From Lewinellaceae bacterium (lineage in GTDB: Bacteria > Bacteroidota > Bacteroidia > Chitinophagales > Saprospiraceae): a stretch of 53,629 nt of DNA. Within the stretch, counting starts at the first letter, position 1. The number at the start of each line of letters is the position of its first letter. Under the pieces are notes generated by a model. That model searched no databases and was not told where the DNA came from. It was given only the letters and a program-made list of their open reading frames with translations. The DNA lies in contig JADJFA010000038.1 in NCBI GenBank assembly GCA_016708875.1, positions 1 to 53,629 of the forward strand, given 5' to 3'. This document shows, piece by piece, positions 33,289 through 41,430 of this stretch. A program made the position numbers and the translations under genes.

Positions 33289-36274
33289 GAAGAATCACCT
33301 TGCCCCCTGAGGGCGTGAACTTGACGGCATTGGACAAAAGGTTGTGGATGATCTGTAAAAATCGCTCTGGATCGTAATCCATTACGATTTTCGCCTGATC
33401 GCTTTCGACGCGGAGCATCAGGTTTTGCGCGTTGGCCAGGGAGTGCAGGCTCTCGGCAATATACCGGATGAAGGTCAAAATATCACCCTGTATGTAGTTC
33501 ATTTTCAGGGTATTCGACTCCAATTTTGCCAGATCGAGAATCTGATTGACGAGACGCAGGAGGTTTTCGCCGCTGCGTTTTATCAGGCCGAGTTTGTTGC
33601 GTTTGGGTTCGTCCTTCTCCTCCTTTGCCAATTGCTCACTCATACCCAACATCACCGTAAGCGGCGTTCTGAATTCGTGGGTGATATTGGTAAAAAAGCG
33701 ACTTTTAAAATCGTCGAGTTCCTGTAGACGCAATTTTTCCTGTTCAGAAAACCGTTGGCGCAGCAGGTATTGATAATACCACCAAATGCCCGCAGCAGCC
33801 AGTGCGAGATATATCCCGTAAGCCCACCAGGAAGCCCACCAGGGCGGACGAATAGTGAATCGGAATTCGGCTGGCCGTTCGCTCCACCTGCCGTCGTTGT
33901 TGCTGCCCAACACTTTGAAGGTATAGGTCCCGGGAGCGAGGTTGGCGAATTGTATGCTGTTTTTGTTGCCCAATGCTACCCAGTCCTTGTCCACGCCCAC
34001 GAGTTGGTAGCGATATTGGTTTTGCGCGGGATTGGTGAATTCGAGCGCAGCAAAATCGAACGTGAGCAGGTTTTGGTCGTGAGAGAGCGTGATATTACGA
34101 TATTGAGATATTGCCTGCCTGCCGGTAGGCAGGGGAATATTAGGGGACTGCGGGTCTATATCTGAATATCCCAATATCCCAATATCCATATTCTGATTAT
34201 TAACCTGCAGGCCGACGATATGGGTTAACGGCACATGTTCATTGAATCGCAGACTGTCGGGATGGAACACAGTCAGGCCTTTTACCCCACCGAAAATCAT
34301 CGTGCCGTCCCGGGTTTTCAGGTAACTCGAACTGTTGAACTCATTGTCCTGCAAGCCATCCGCGGCGGTAAAATTTTTGGTTGTTTCTGCCCGGACGTCG
34401 AAGCGGCACAGGCCTTTGTTGGTGCTCAGCCAGATAAAAGGCCTCCCCCCCTTCAAAGGTGAAGGGGATTCTGCTAAAATACCATACACTACATTGTCGG
34501 GAAGCCCCTGCTCCTTGGTGTAATGCTTGAACTTGCCCGTTTTTTTGTCCAAACGGTTTAGCCCGCTGCCCTTGGCGCCCACCCAGAGGTATTTATCAGG
34601 TTCGAGCGGGTCGTCGGCTACACTGAGCACGACATTTGACGACAGGGAAGACCGGTCTTTCGGATTGTTTACGAAGTATTCGAATTGATAGCCGGCATCA
34701 GAGGGGACGGCCTTGACTAAACCTTCAAAACCAAATACCCACATCACGCCCTCTGAATCTTTCCATAAAAACTGGGAAAACTCCGTGCTCCGTTGCATGG
34801 GCGTTTTGAACGGATAAAACCTGCTTTGTTCTGTTGCAGGATCGAAAACGTGCAGGCCTTCGTCGCTGACGCTAAGCAATTGGCCTTTTTGGTTGAAGCA
34901 TAAACCGATGCCCTTCCACGGAAAGGCTTTTTTTTCTTTTGATTGGGCATCTGTACGGAACAGTAGCGGTTCCCCTGGGTCAGTCACCCAACAGTTGCCA
35001 TTAGGGTCGAATAGCACCGACAACTGCCAAGGGTAATCCCGTGCGTGTTGGAAGGAACGGTTGGGTTCGATTTGATCAAAATGGGTAGAACCGTACTGCA
35101 CATGGATGTCGTGCGCGGTAATTAGATTACCTTTTGGATCTTCTATGATCTTGCGTTGTGTGCTCTTGGGCAGATAACTTTTGAAGGTAGGCCCTTGAGG
35201 ATTAACTTTGAAAATACCAAAACCGTTGGTGCCCAGCCAAAGTATGCCGCTACGGTCGAAAAAAAGCGTGTGAAAGTTGAAACCCGCGTGTTGGTAAAGG
35301 AATTTTTCAAAAGGCCATTCAAGGTCTGGTGGGGCTTTATCCAAAAATCTTTGGAATTGGTATCGCTGGAGGATATTATTTTGGGCTATCCACAGAAAAC
35401 CGGCAGCATCAAAAACAGAATTTTTAGAGGAATTGGACAGGTATAGATTGTTTTGCAAAGGCACAGTGCGACTCTTTTGAATCCCTTCATTTTCATCCCA
35501 AATCGTTATTTGTTTAAACGCTGTGCTTCCATTTCGAGCCAGGATTTGACCTGCCGGGCTTTGGTTAATCAAGTATATTTCTGAGTCCGGCAACCCTTCC
35601 AATTCAATTTTTTGTTGTTCGATATCTATCCGGTACAGCCCGCGGGTGGTACCCAATAACATTCGCTTCTTTTGGGTGAAACAAATGTGATAAATGTGCA
35701 ACAACTCATCTGATAAGCCGCTTACGTTTGGCATTGGAATGGCTTGACAAGGCGGCTCAATGTTGGCGTTACCTTGTTTTGTCGCCTTTTCCAACAGGTC
35801 TTTTTGCGGCGTGACTTTCCAAATCCGGTCGTCGTCCGAAAACCAGATAGCGCCATCCGGGGTCTCTACCACAGATATCCTCCATCGGCTGTAAAGTGGC
35901 TTTCCTTCGTGTATCACATGAAAGAATCGCCCACTGACCGGATTAAGCACATCCAGGCCACGCTGTGTCCACACCCAAATCCAACCCCGGCTATCCTCAA
36001 AAAGATTGAGAACCTCGCTGTTACTGATGGCAAAAGAATTGAACGGGTCGGGGGAGAACACCTTGAACCGCGAGCCGTCGTAGCGATTCAGCCCATCCTT
36101 GGTGGCGATCCAGATGAAGCCGTCCCGGCTCTGCAGGATGTCGAAAATCATGCCCTGCGAGAGGCCATCCGCTGTGGTGAGCAGTTGATAGTTGGGGCTG
36201 GTTTGGGTGTGCAATTGACAGCTCCACAGGAGCAGCAGCAGGATCAGTGTCTTTTTCAAGCAAAGGGAAAGCAA
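33173..36274 (-). CDS. Hybrid two-component system regulator HTCS-B, sensor and kinase part
   Basis: A signal peptide (LKKTLILLLLLWSCQLHTQ) is followed by two beta-propeller halves (FIWIATKDGLNRYDG, LFDPNGNCWVTDPGE, IWLSTNKGLCRFD), a Y_Y_Y domain (QYRYQLVGVDKDWVALG), a membrane helix (WASWWAYGIYLALAAAGIWW), HisKA with THEFRTPLTVMLG, and the start of HATPase (NLLSNAVKFTPSGG). The frame ends in a run created by a palindromic repeat (EGFKTSEGFKTS), and the protein continues in 32137-33288. Two more palindromic segments sit in this gene (34093-34192 and 34446-34467). The gene follows cassette B on the same strand; the cassette terminator lies between them. HTCS usually control genes next to them, but the target is not proven. 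Confidence 0.9.
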   Translation of the reverse strand: MLSLCLKKTLILLLLLWSCQLHTQTSPNYQLLTTADGLSQGMIFDILQSRDGFIWIATKDGLNRYDGSRFKVFSPDPFNSFAISNSEVLNLFEDSRGWIWVWTQRGLDVLNPVSGRFFHVIHEGKPLYSRWRISVVETPDGAIWFSDDDRIWKVTPQKDLLEKATKQGNANIEPPCQAIPMPNVSGLSDELLHIYHICFTQKKRMLLGTTRGLYRIDIEQQKIELEGLPDSEIYLINQSPAGQILARNGSTAFKQITIWDENEGIQKSRTVPLQNNLYLSNSSKNSVFDAAGFLWIAQNNILQRYQFQRFLDKAPPDLEWPFEKFLYQHAGFNFHTLFFDRSGILWLGTNGFGIFKVNPQGPTFKSYLPKSTQRKIIEDPKGNLITAHDIHVQYGSTHFDQIEPNRSFQHARDYPWQLSVLFDPNGNCWVTDPGEPLLFRTDAQSKEKKAFPWKGIGLCFNQKGQLLSVSDEGLHVFDPATEQSRFYPFKTPMQRSTEFSQFLWKDSEGVMWVFGFEGLVKAVPSDAGYQFEYFVNNPKDRSSLSSNVVLSVADDPLEPDKYLWVGAKGSGLNRLDKKTGKFKHYTKEQGLPDNVVYGILAESPSPLKGGRPFIWLSTNKGLCRFDVRAETTKNFTAADGLQDNEFNSSSYLKTRDGTMIFGGVKGLTVFHPDSLRFNEHVPLTHIVGLQVNNQNMDIGILGYSDIDPQSPNIPLPTGRQAISQYRNITLSHDQNLLTFDFAALEFTNPAQNQYRYQLVGVDKDWVALGNKNSIQFANLAPGTYTFKVLGSNNDGRWSERPAEFRFTIRPPWWASWWAYGIYLALAAAGIWWYYQYLLRQRFSEQEKLRLQELDDFKSRFFTNITHEFRTPLTVMLGMSEQLAKEEKDEPKRNKLGLIKRSGENLLRLVNQILDLAKLESNTLKMNYIQGDILTFIRYIAESLHSLANAQNLMLRVESDQAKIVMDYDPERFLQIIHNLLSNAVKFTPSGGKVILRATLEGFKTSEGFKTSDVEDKCHRYRCRHSAGRTAAFV
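33236..33284. repeat. Palindromic repeat inside HTCS-B at the frame break
   Basis: Two head-to-tail 18-bp units (CCTTCCGACGTTTTAAAC type) with arms AACGTCGGAAG and CTTCCAACGTT. On the protein level it gives EGFKTSEGFKTS. HTCS-A has no such repeat here. The frame of HTCS-B breaks within this element. Confidence 0.65.
34093..34192. repeat. Palindrome-rich insertion inside HTCS-B, before the Y_Y_Y domain
   Basis: The core 34114-34133 is CCTGCCTGCC / GGTAGGCAGG, with one mismatch between arms. It is flanked by ATATTG-rich copies on both sides (AATATCCC repeated three times on the right). In the protein it reads NIPLPTGRQAISQY. The reading frame is kept. Confidence 0.55.
34446..34467. repeat. Palindrome inside HTCS-B propeller
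   Basis: CCCCTTCA and TGAAGGGG with loop AAGG. In the protein it gives ESPSPLKGGRP within a propeller loop. A similar element is in HTCS-A at 17444-17469. Confidence 0.5.
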
Positions 36275-36352
36275 AGCGGGTGCAATTTTAGGCCTTTTCT
36301 TGAGAATGAGGTGGAAAAAGCGCCCTTGCTAATCCGAGACCAAACAAAAAAG

Positions 36353-36376
36353 CCGCCCCGACATTTCGGGACGGCC
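36353..36376 (-). terminator. Rho-independent terminator of cassette B
   Basis: On the minus strand GCCGTCCCGA, loop AATG, TCGGGGCGGC, followed by TTTTTTGTTT. It lies 32 bp after the stop of the giant gene (36409) and separates it from HTCS-B. Confidence 0.8.
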
Positions 36377-36408
36377 TTCTTCCTACCGTATAAAATTCTA
36401 TCTTTCTT

Positions 36409-39400
36409 TTATTTCTGCAACACCAATCGCTGTCGTGCCCTCAATTTATCAGACCGCAACTCCATGAAGTAAATCCCAGGCTTGAAATCACTCATTTGGA
36501 CAGAAATGCTGTTTAATCCTTCAGAGCCACTGCCCTTTTGACGCATCACCTCCTTCCCTGTAAGATTGTAAACCGCCAGTTCAAATGCCTGAGGTTCAGC
36601 CAGATCAAACTCCAGGTTCAACAAGCCTTGCGTTGGGTTTGGATAGAGTGTCATCTTGAATTTATCCTCCCCAGGCTTCTCCGATGGACCGCTTGGAGTC
36701 ACCGTGACCACAGAAGTGCAGTTGGCTCCGTTTCCGCTCCAGTCTCTGACCGTGATGACCAGGTTGTACACCCCAGGTGCATAGTATGTTTTGGCAGTAG
36801 GCAGGTAAGTTGTTATCGAGCAGTTGTCAAAACTGCTGTCTGCCAGAATTGACGGATATACAGTAACGCTGCCATTCATCAATGGAACGGTCGTGTTGTC
36901 GCAAATTGCCGTAGGAGCATGGACGTCTTTTACGGTGATATAAGCAATACAACTGGCTGTGTTGCCGGAAGGGTCCGTTACCGTCAGGAAGTTACTGACT
37001 GGCGCTGCAATGTCCCCACAATTGAACTGCGTACGCTGCAAGGTCTTGCTGCTGATGGAACAGTTGTCGGTGCTGCCATTGTCAACATCCGTGGACGTCA
37101 GCGTCGCATGTCCACTGTTATCAAGGTTGATGGTACGGTTTTTACACAGGGCAGTAGGTGGCGTTATATCCCTGACGGTGACTACTGCCGCGCAGGTGCT
37201 CGTGTTGCCACTTCCATCGGTTGCCCTCAGCGTTACGGTATTCATCCCGATATTGGCACAAGTGAAACTGGATGGTGTCAGGCTGAGTGTGAAACTACAG
37301 TTGTCCGTGCTGGCGTTGTCCACTGCGCTGGGAAGGACCGTAACGGTCCCGTTGGGGCCCAGATTAGCCGTTGCGTTTTTGCATTTCGCTACTGGCGCGA
37401 TCAGATCCCTGACCGTAACCGTTGCGGTACAAGAGCCTGTATTTCCGGCAATGTCCGTGCCTGTCAAAGTCACCAGGTTGTTGCCAAGATGTGCGCAGGT
37501 AAAAGCCGTCTGACTCAGCGTAAAGGATGCGATGCTGCAATTGTCAAAACTGCCATTGTTCACATCCGCCACGGTCAGCGTTGCCTGTCCGGCATTGTTG
37601 AGGTTAATGGTGGCATTTCTACACAAAATAGTGGGCTTGATCGTGTCTCTCACGATTACGGTTGCCTGACAGGTCGCGGTATTGCCGCTCTGGTCGGTGC
37701 CCGTCAGGGTGACGGTGTTGGTTCCTAGATTGGCACAAGTGAAATTGGACGGCACCACGCTGAGGTTTGCGAGCGTACAATTGTCGCTGCTGCCGTTGTT
37801 TATGTCCGCCGCGGTGATGGAGCCCTGCCCAAGGGTGTTGAGTTGGACAGTCCCATTTTTGCACAGCATCGTTGGCAGGATCAGGTCAACCACTGTCACC
37901 ACCGCGCTGCAAGTGGCGGTGTTGCCGTTCCCATCATTCACGGTAAGCACAACGGTATTAGCACCTAAGTTGGTGCAATTGAAGGCATTAGGCACGACAG
38001 ATACCTGATTTACCACACCACAATTGTCCGCCCCACTTTGATAAACATCCGCAGTGGTGATGGAGGCCGTGCCAGCGGCATCCAAGGCGGCTGTATGGGC
38101 CTTGCAAACCACCGTTGGAGCTGTGATGTCCTTTAAAGTGACCGTAAATGTGCAAAACTCCGTATTGCCATTGCCGTCGTCCGCCGTGAGTGTAACCGTT
38201 TCCACATCGTTGTGACCATTGAGCGCGGTGTTTGAAGCCGGACTTTGTGTCACCGTCGGGTTGGCCGTGCAATTGTCGCTGACCAAGGCCGCCGAGTGCG
38301 ATCCAACCGTGCCACTGCAACTGCCGTCTGCTGCAACCGTCGTGTTCGGCGGGCAGGTAATGCTTGGCTTGGTCACGTCTTTCAGCGTCACAGTCAGGGT
38401 GCAAAACTGGGTATTTCCGTTGCCGTCGTTTGCGGTAAGCGTAACAATTTCAACATCATTGTGACCATTGAGTACGGTGTTTGAGGCCGGGCTTTGGGTC
38501 ACCGTTGGGTTGGCCGTGCAATTGTCGCTGACTGAAACTGCGGAATGCGATCCGACCGTGCCACTGCAAGTGCCGTCGGCTGCTACCGTCGTGTTCGGCG
38601 GGCAGGTGATGCTCGGTTTGGTTACGTCTTTCAGAGTAACCGTGAAAGTGCAAAACTCCGTATTGCCATTGCCGTCGTTTGCTGTAAGTGTGATGGTTTC
38701 TACGTCATTGTGGCCATTGAGCACGGTGTTTGAAGCCGGACTTTGGGTCACCGTTGGGTTGGCCGTGCAATTGTCGCTGACCGAGGCCGCAGAGTGCGAT
38801 CCGACCGCGCCACTGCAAGTGCCATCTGCTGCCACGGTCGTGTTCGGCGGGCAGGTAATGCTCGGCTTGGTTACGTCTTTGAGCGTCACGGTGAACATAC
38901 AAAACTCCGTATTGCCATTGCCATCATCTGCAGTTAGTGTGATTGTTTCCACATCATTGTGGCCATTGAGCGCGGTGTTTGAAGCCGGGCTTTGGGTGAC
39001 GCTTGGGTTGGCCGTGCAATTGTCACTGACGGAGGCCGCGGAATGCGAGCCGACCGTGCCACTGCAAGTGCCGTCTGCCGCCACTGTTGTGTTCGGGGGG
39101 CAAGTAATGCTTGGTTTGGTTACATCTTTGAGCGTCACCGTGAAGGTGCAAAACTGCGTGTTTCCATTGCCGTCGTTTGCTGTAAGTGTAATGGTTTCCA
39201 CGTCATTGTGACCATTGAGCGCGGTGTTTGAAGCCGGGCTTTGGGTGACCGCTGGGTTCGGGTTACAGTTATCGCTGACCGACACTGCGGAGTGCGATCC
39301 GACCGTGCCGCTGCAAGTGCCGTCTGCTGCCACCGTCGTGTTCGGCGGGCAAGTAATGCTAGGCTTGGTTACATCCTTGAGCGTCACGGTGAAGGTGCAA

Positions 39401-41430
39401 AACTCCGTATTGCCGTTGCCGTCGTCCGCCGTAAGGGTCACGGTTTCTACGTCGTTGTGACCATTGAGCGCGGTGTTGGAAGCGGGGCTTTGGGTCACTG
39501 TTGGGTTGGCGGTGCAATTGTCGCTGACAGAGGCCGGGGCGTGCGTCCCGACCGTGCCACTGCAAGTGCCGTCTGCTGCAACCGTGGTGTTTGGCGGACA
39601 GGTAATACTCGGCTTGGCCACGTCTTTCAAGGTGACCAATAAGGTACAACTGGCTGTATTCCCGTTGCCGTCGTTGGCGGTGAGGGTGATCGTTTCCACA
39701 TCATTGTGGCCGCTGAGCACGGTATTAGAAGCCGGGCTTTGCGTAACCGTTGGGTTCGCGTTGCAGTTGTCGCTAACCGAGGCTGCGGAGTGTGATCCAA
39801 CTGTGCCACTGCAAGTGCCATCTGCCGCTACTGTCGTGTTCGGCGGACAAGTGATGCTTGGTGGCTGTGTGTCTTCCACCGTAACGCTGACGGTTTTTGT
39901 TCCAATACAGCCATTTTCGTTCACTGTAACCGTGTAAGTGCCGCTGGCTGCAGGGCTGGCATTGGGGATGGTTGGATTGCTTCCTTGTGCACTGAAATTA
40001 TTGGGTCCAACCCAGGCATAAGTCGCTCCGCCGGGGCCGTTGGCATAAAGTTCAAGGGTTGCTCCCGGACAAATCGGGCTGTTACTGCTGGGGTTCATGA
40101 TCGGTTCGGTCACGACCACGACCACAGATGCCGTACCCTTGCAGTTTTTATTATCTGTCACTGTAACTGTGTAGGTACCAGCACCGTTCGTGAACACCAC
40201 AAACGGTGTTGGGTCTTCCTGGCTGGAACTGTAATTGTTAGGGCCAGCCCAAGAAAATGGGTTGTAGGGCGGCGTGCCCGCGCTGGGTGTTGAATTCAGG
40301 GAAAGCAGGTTCCCGCCGCAGAGGGGGCTATTGCTGTTTGCCGTGATACTGGGCGCATTGTTATTAGACACCGATAGGATCGTGGAAGAAGTCCCTGTAC
40401 AGCCTTGATTGTCTGTCACTGTCACATGGTAGGTTCCCTGATTCACTAAAGTAACCGGGAACGGAGTCGGATTCTCCAAAAAGGAGCCGAAACCGTTTGG
40501 CCATGTCCAGTTAAAAGCGCTGTAATTCCCGGAACCACCCGTCGGGTTGGATTTCAAATCTAAGTTTGCACCCACACACAAGGGGCCGTTGTTGGTGGCC
40601 ATAACACTGGGTTTGGAATTGACTACAAGCGTAGTAGTCGCTGTGCTGGTACAACCCTTGCTGTCTGTCACCTTAACCTGATAAATCCCTCCCGAAGCAG
40701 CCGTAGCGGTAAATGACGACGGGTCTTCCACAAACGCGCCAAAAAAGTCGGGACCAGTCCACTGGAAACTATATCCCGGGGTACCACCCGATGGGCTGGA
40801 ACTGACGATTGCTGTTGCTCCTGCACACATTGGGCCATTGTTTTGGGCCGTAATGGTTGGAATTGGGTTAACGACTACTGTCACACTGGCAGTGGCCGTA
40901 CAGCCCAGCTGATCTGTTACTGTTACCGTATAGCTGCCGTTGGCCGACATATTGGCCTGAAAATCAGCAGGGTCTTCTACATTGGCATTGTACCCATTCG
41001 GCCCAGACCAGGCAAAGGAAGTATAGGGCAAAGCACCGCCTGACGGTGTAGACTGAAGCGTAATCGTGCCGCCCTCGCAAACCGCACCATTTACCGTTGC
41101 CGTGATGGTTGGACAAGCTACTACGCTTACGGTGGTGCTGCTGGTACCTGTGCAGCCATTGCCGTCCGTGACGACAACGCTGTAAACGCCCGCAGAAGCG
41201 AGACTTGCCGTAAAACCTGTCGGTTGCGCATCGGTGGAAGAAAAATTGTCCGGGCCGGTCCATAGGTAAGTATATCCGGAACCTGAACCGCCAGAAGCTG
41301 AACTGCTCAGAAGTATGGTTCCTCCGACACTTACCGGGCTGTTATTTCCGGCAACAATACTTGGTTTTCCATTTACAATCACGCTGGTAGTTCCGGTTCC
41401 GGTGCAACCTGCCCCGTCCGTGACGACCAC
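36409..41430 (-). CDS. Cassette B giant secreted PKD/HYR protein with T9SS sorting domain, C-terminal part
   Basis: It is the larger part of a giant protein that starts at 43808. Seen in order: the remaining PKD/Ig-like repeats (80-85 residues; TPSGG, WSGPNGYNANVEDP, GTYTVTVT), seven 83-residue HYR repeats (KPSITCPPNTTV, SVSDNC), six shorter HYR-like repeats ending near TPPTALCKN and HAPTAICDN, and a T9SS type A sorting domain (LYPNPTQGLLNLEFDL, GIYFMELRSDKLRARQ). The sorting domain directs the protein to the outer face through type IX secretion. The start ATG at 41430 is internal. The real gene continues upstream in 41379-43808; one C is missing in a CCC run near 41470. Reconstructed length about 2,460 residues. 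It probably acts as an adhesin or fibre. A terminator follows at 36353-36376. Confidence 0.88.
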   Translation of the reverse strand: MVVTDGAGCTGTGTTSVIVNGKPSIVAGNNSPVSVGGTILLSSSASGGSGSGYTYLWTGPDNFSSTDAQPTGFTASLASAGVYSVVVTDGNGCTGTSSTTVSVVACPTITATVNGAVCEGGTITLQSTPSGGALPYTSFAWSGPNGYNANVEDPADFQANMSANGSYTVTVTDQLGCTATASVTVVVNPIPTITAQNNGPMCAGATAIVSSSPSGGTPGYSFQWTGPDFFGAFVEDPSSFTATAASGGIYQVKVTDSKGCTSTATTTLVVNSKPSVMATNNGPLCVGANLDLKSNPTGGSGNYSAFNWTWPNGFGSFLENPTPFPVTLVNQGTYHVTVTDNQGCTGTSSTILSVSNNNAPSITANSNSPLCGGNLLSLNSTPSAGTPPYNPFSWAGPNNYSSSQEDPTPFVVFTNGAGTYTVTVTDNKNCKGTASVVVVVTEPIMNPSSNSPICPGATLELYANGPGGATYAWVGPNNFSAQGSNPTIPNASPAASGTYTVTVNENGCIGTKTVSVTVEDTQPPSITCPPNTTVAADGTCSGTVGSHSAASVSDNCNANPTVTQSPASNTVLSGHNDVETITLTANDGNGNTASCTLLVTLKDVAKPSITCPPNTTVAADGTCSGTVGTHAPASVSDNCTANPTVTQSPASNTALNGHNDVETVTLTADDGNGNTEFCTFTVTLKDVTKPSITCPPNTTVAADGTCSGTVGSHSAVSVSDNCNPNPAVTQSPASNTALNGHNDVETITLTANDGNGNTQFCTFTVTLKDVTKPSITCPPNTTVAADGTCSGTVGSHSAASVSDNCTANPSVTQSPASNTALNGHNDVETITLTADDGNGNTEFCMFTVTLKDVTKPSITCPPNTTVAADGTCSGAVGSHSAASVSDNCTANPTVTQSPASNTVLNGHNDVETITLTANDGNGNTEFCTFTVTLKDVTKPSITCPPNTTVAADGTCSGTVGSHSAVSVSDNCTANPTVTQSPASNTVLNGHNDVEIVTLTANDGNGNTQFCTLTVTLKDVTKPSITCPPNTTVAADGSCSGTVGSHSAALVSDNCTANPTVTQSPASNTALNGHNDVETVTLTADDGNGNTEFCTFTVTLKDITAPTVVCKAHTAALDAAGTASITTADVYQSGADNCGVVNQVSVVPNAFNCTNLGANTVVLTVNDGNGNTATCSAVVTVVDLILPTMLCKNGTVQLNTLGQGSITAADINNGSSDNCTLANLSVVPSNFTCANLGTNTVTLTGTDQSGNTATCQATVIVRDTIKPTILCRNATINLNNAGQATLTVADVNNGSFDNCSIASFTLSQTAFTCAHLGNNLVTLTGTDIAGNTGSCTATVTVRDLIAPVAKCKNATANLGPNGTVTVLPSAVDNASTDNCSFTLSLTPSSFTCANIGMNTVTLRATDGSGNTSTCAAVVTVRDITPPTALCKNRTINLDNSGHATLTSTDVDNGSTDNCSISSKTLQRTQFNCGDIAAPVSNFLTVTDPSGNTASCIAYITVKDVHAPTAICDNTTVPLMNGSVTVYPSILADSSFDNCSITTYLPTAKTYYAPGVYNLVITVRDWSGNGANCTSVVTVTPSGPSEKPGEDKFKMTLYPNPTQGLLNLEFDLAEPQAFELAVYNLTGKEVMRQKGSGSEGLNSISVQMSDFKPGIYFMELRSDKLRARQRLVLQK
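38131..39873 (-). repeat. Tandem array of seven 249-bp HYR units (cassette B)
   Basis: Exactly 1743 bp (7 x 249) from the first to the last unit border, the same number and length as in cassette A. Units are almost identical to each other, and also to those of cassette A. This suggests gene conversion between the two cassettes. Confidence 0.85.

Noticed and set aside
38131..39873. Regular repeat array that could be taken for a CRISPR array
   Set aside because: The unit is 249 bp, has no variable spacer, codes for HYR domains, and no cas gene is near.
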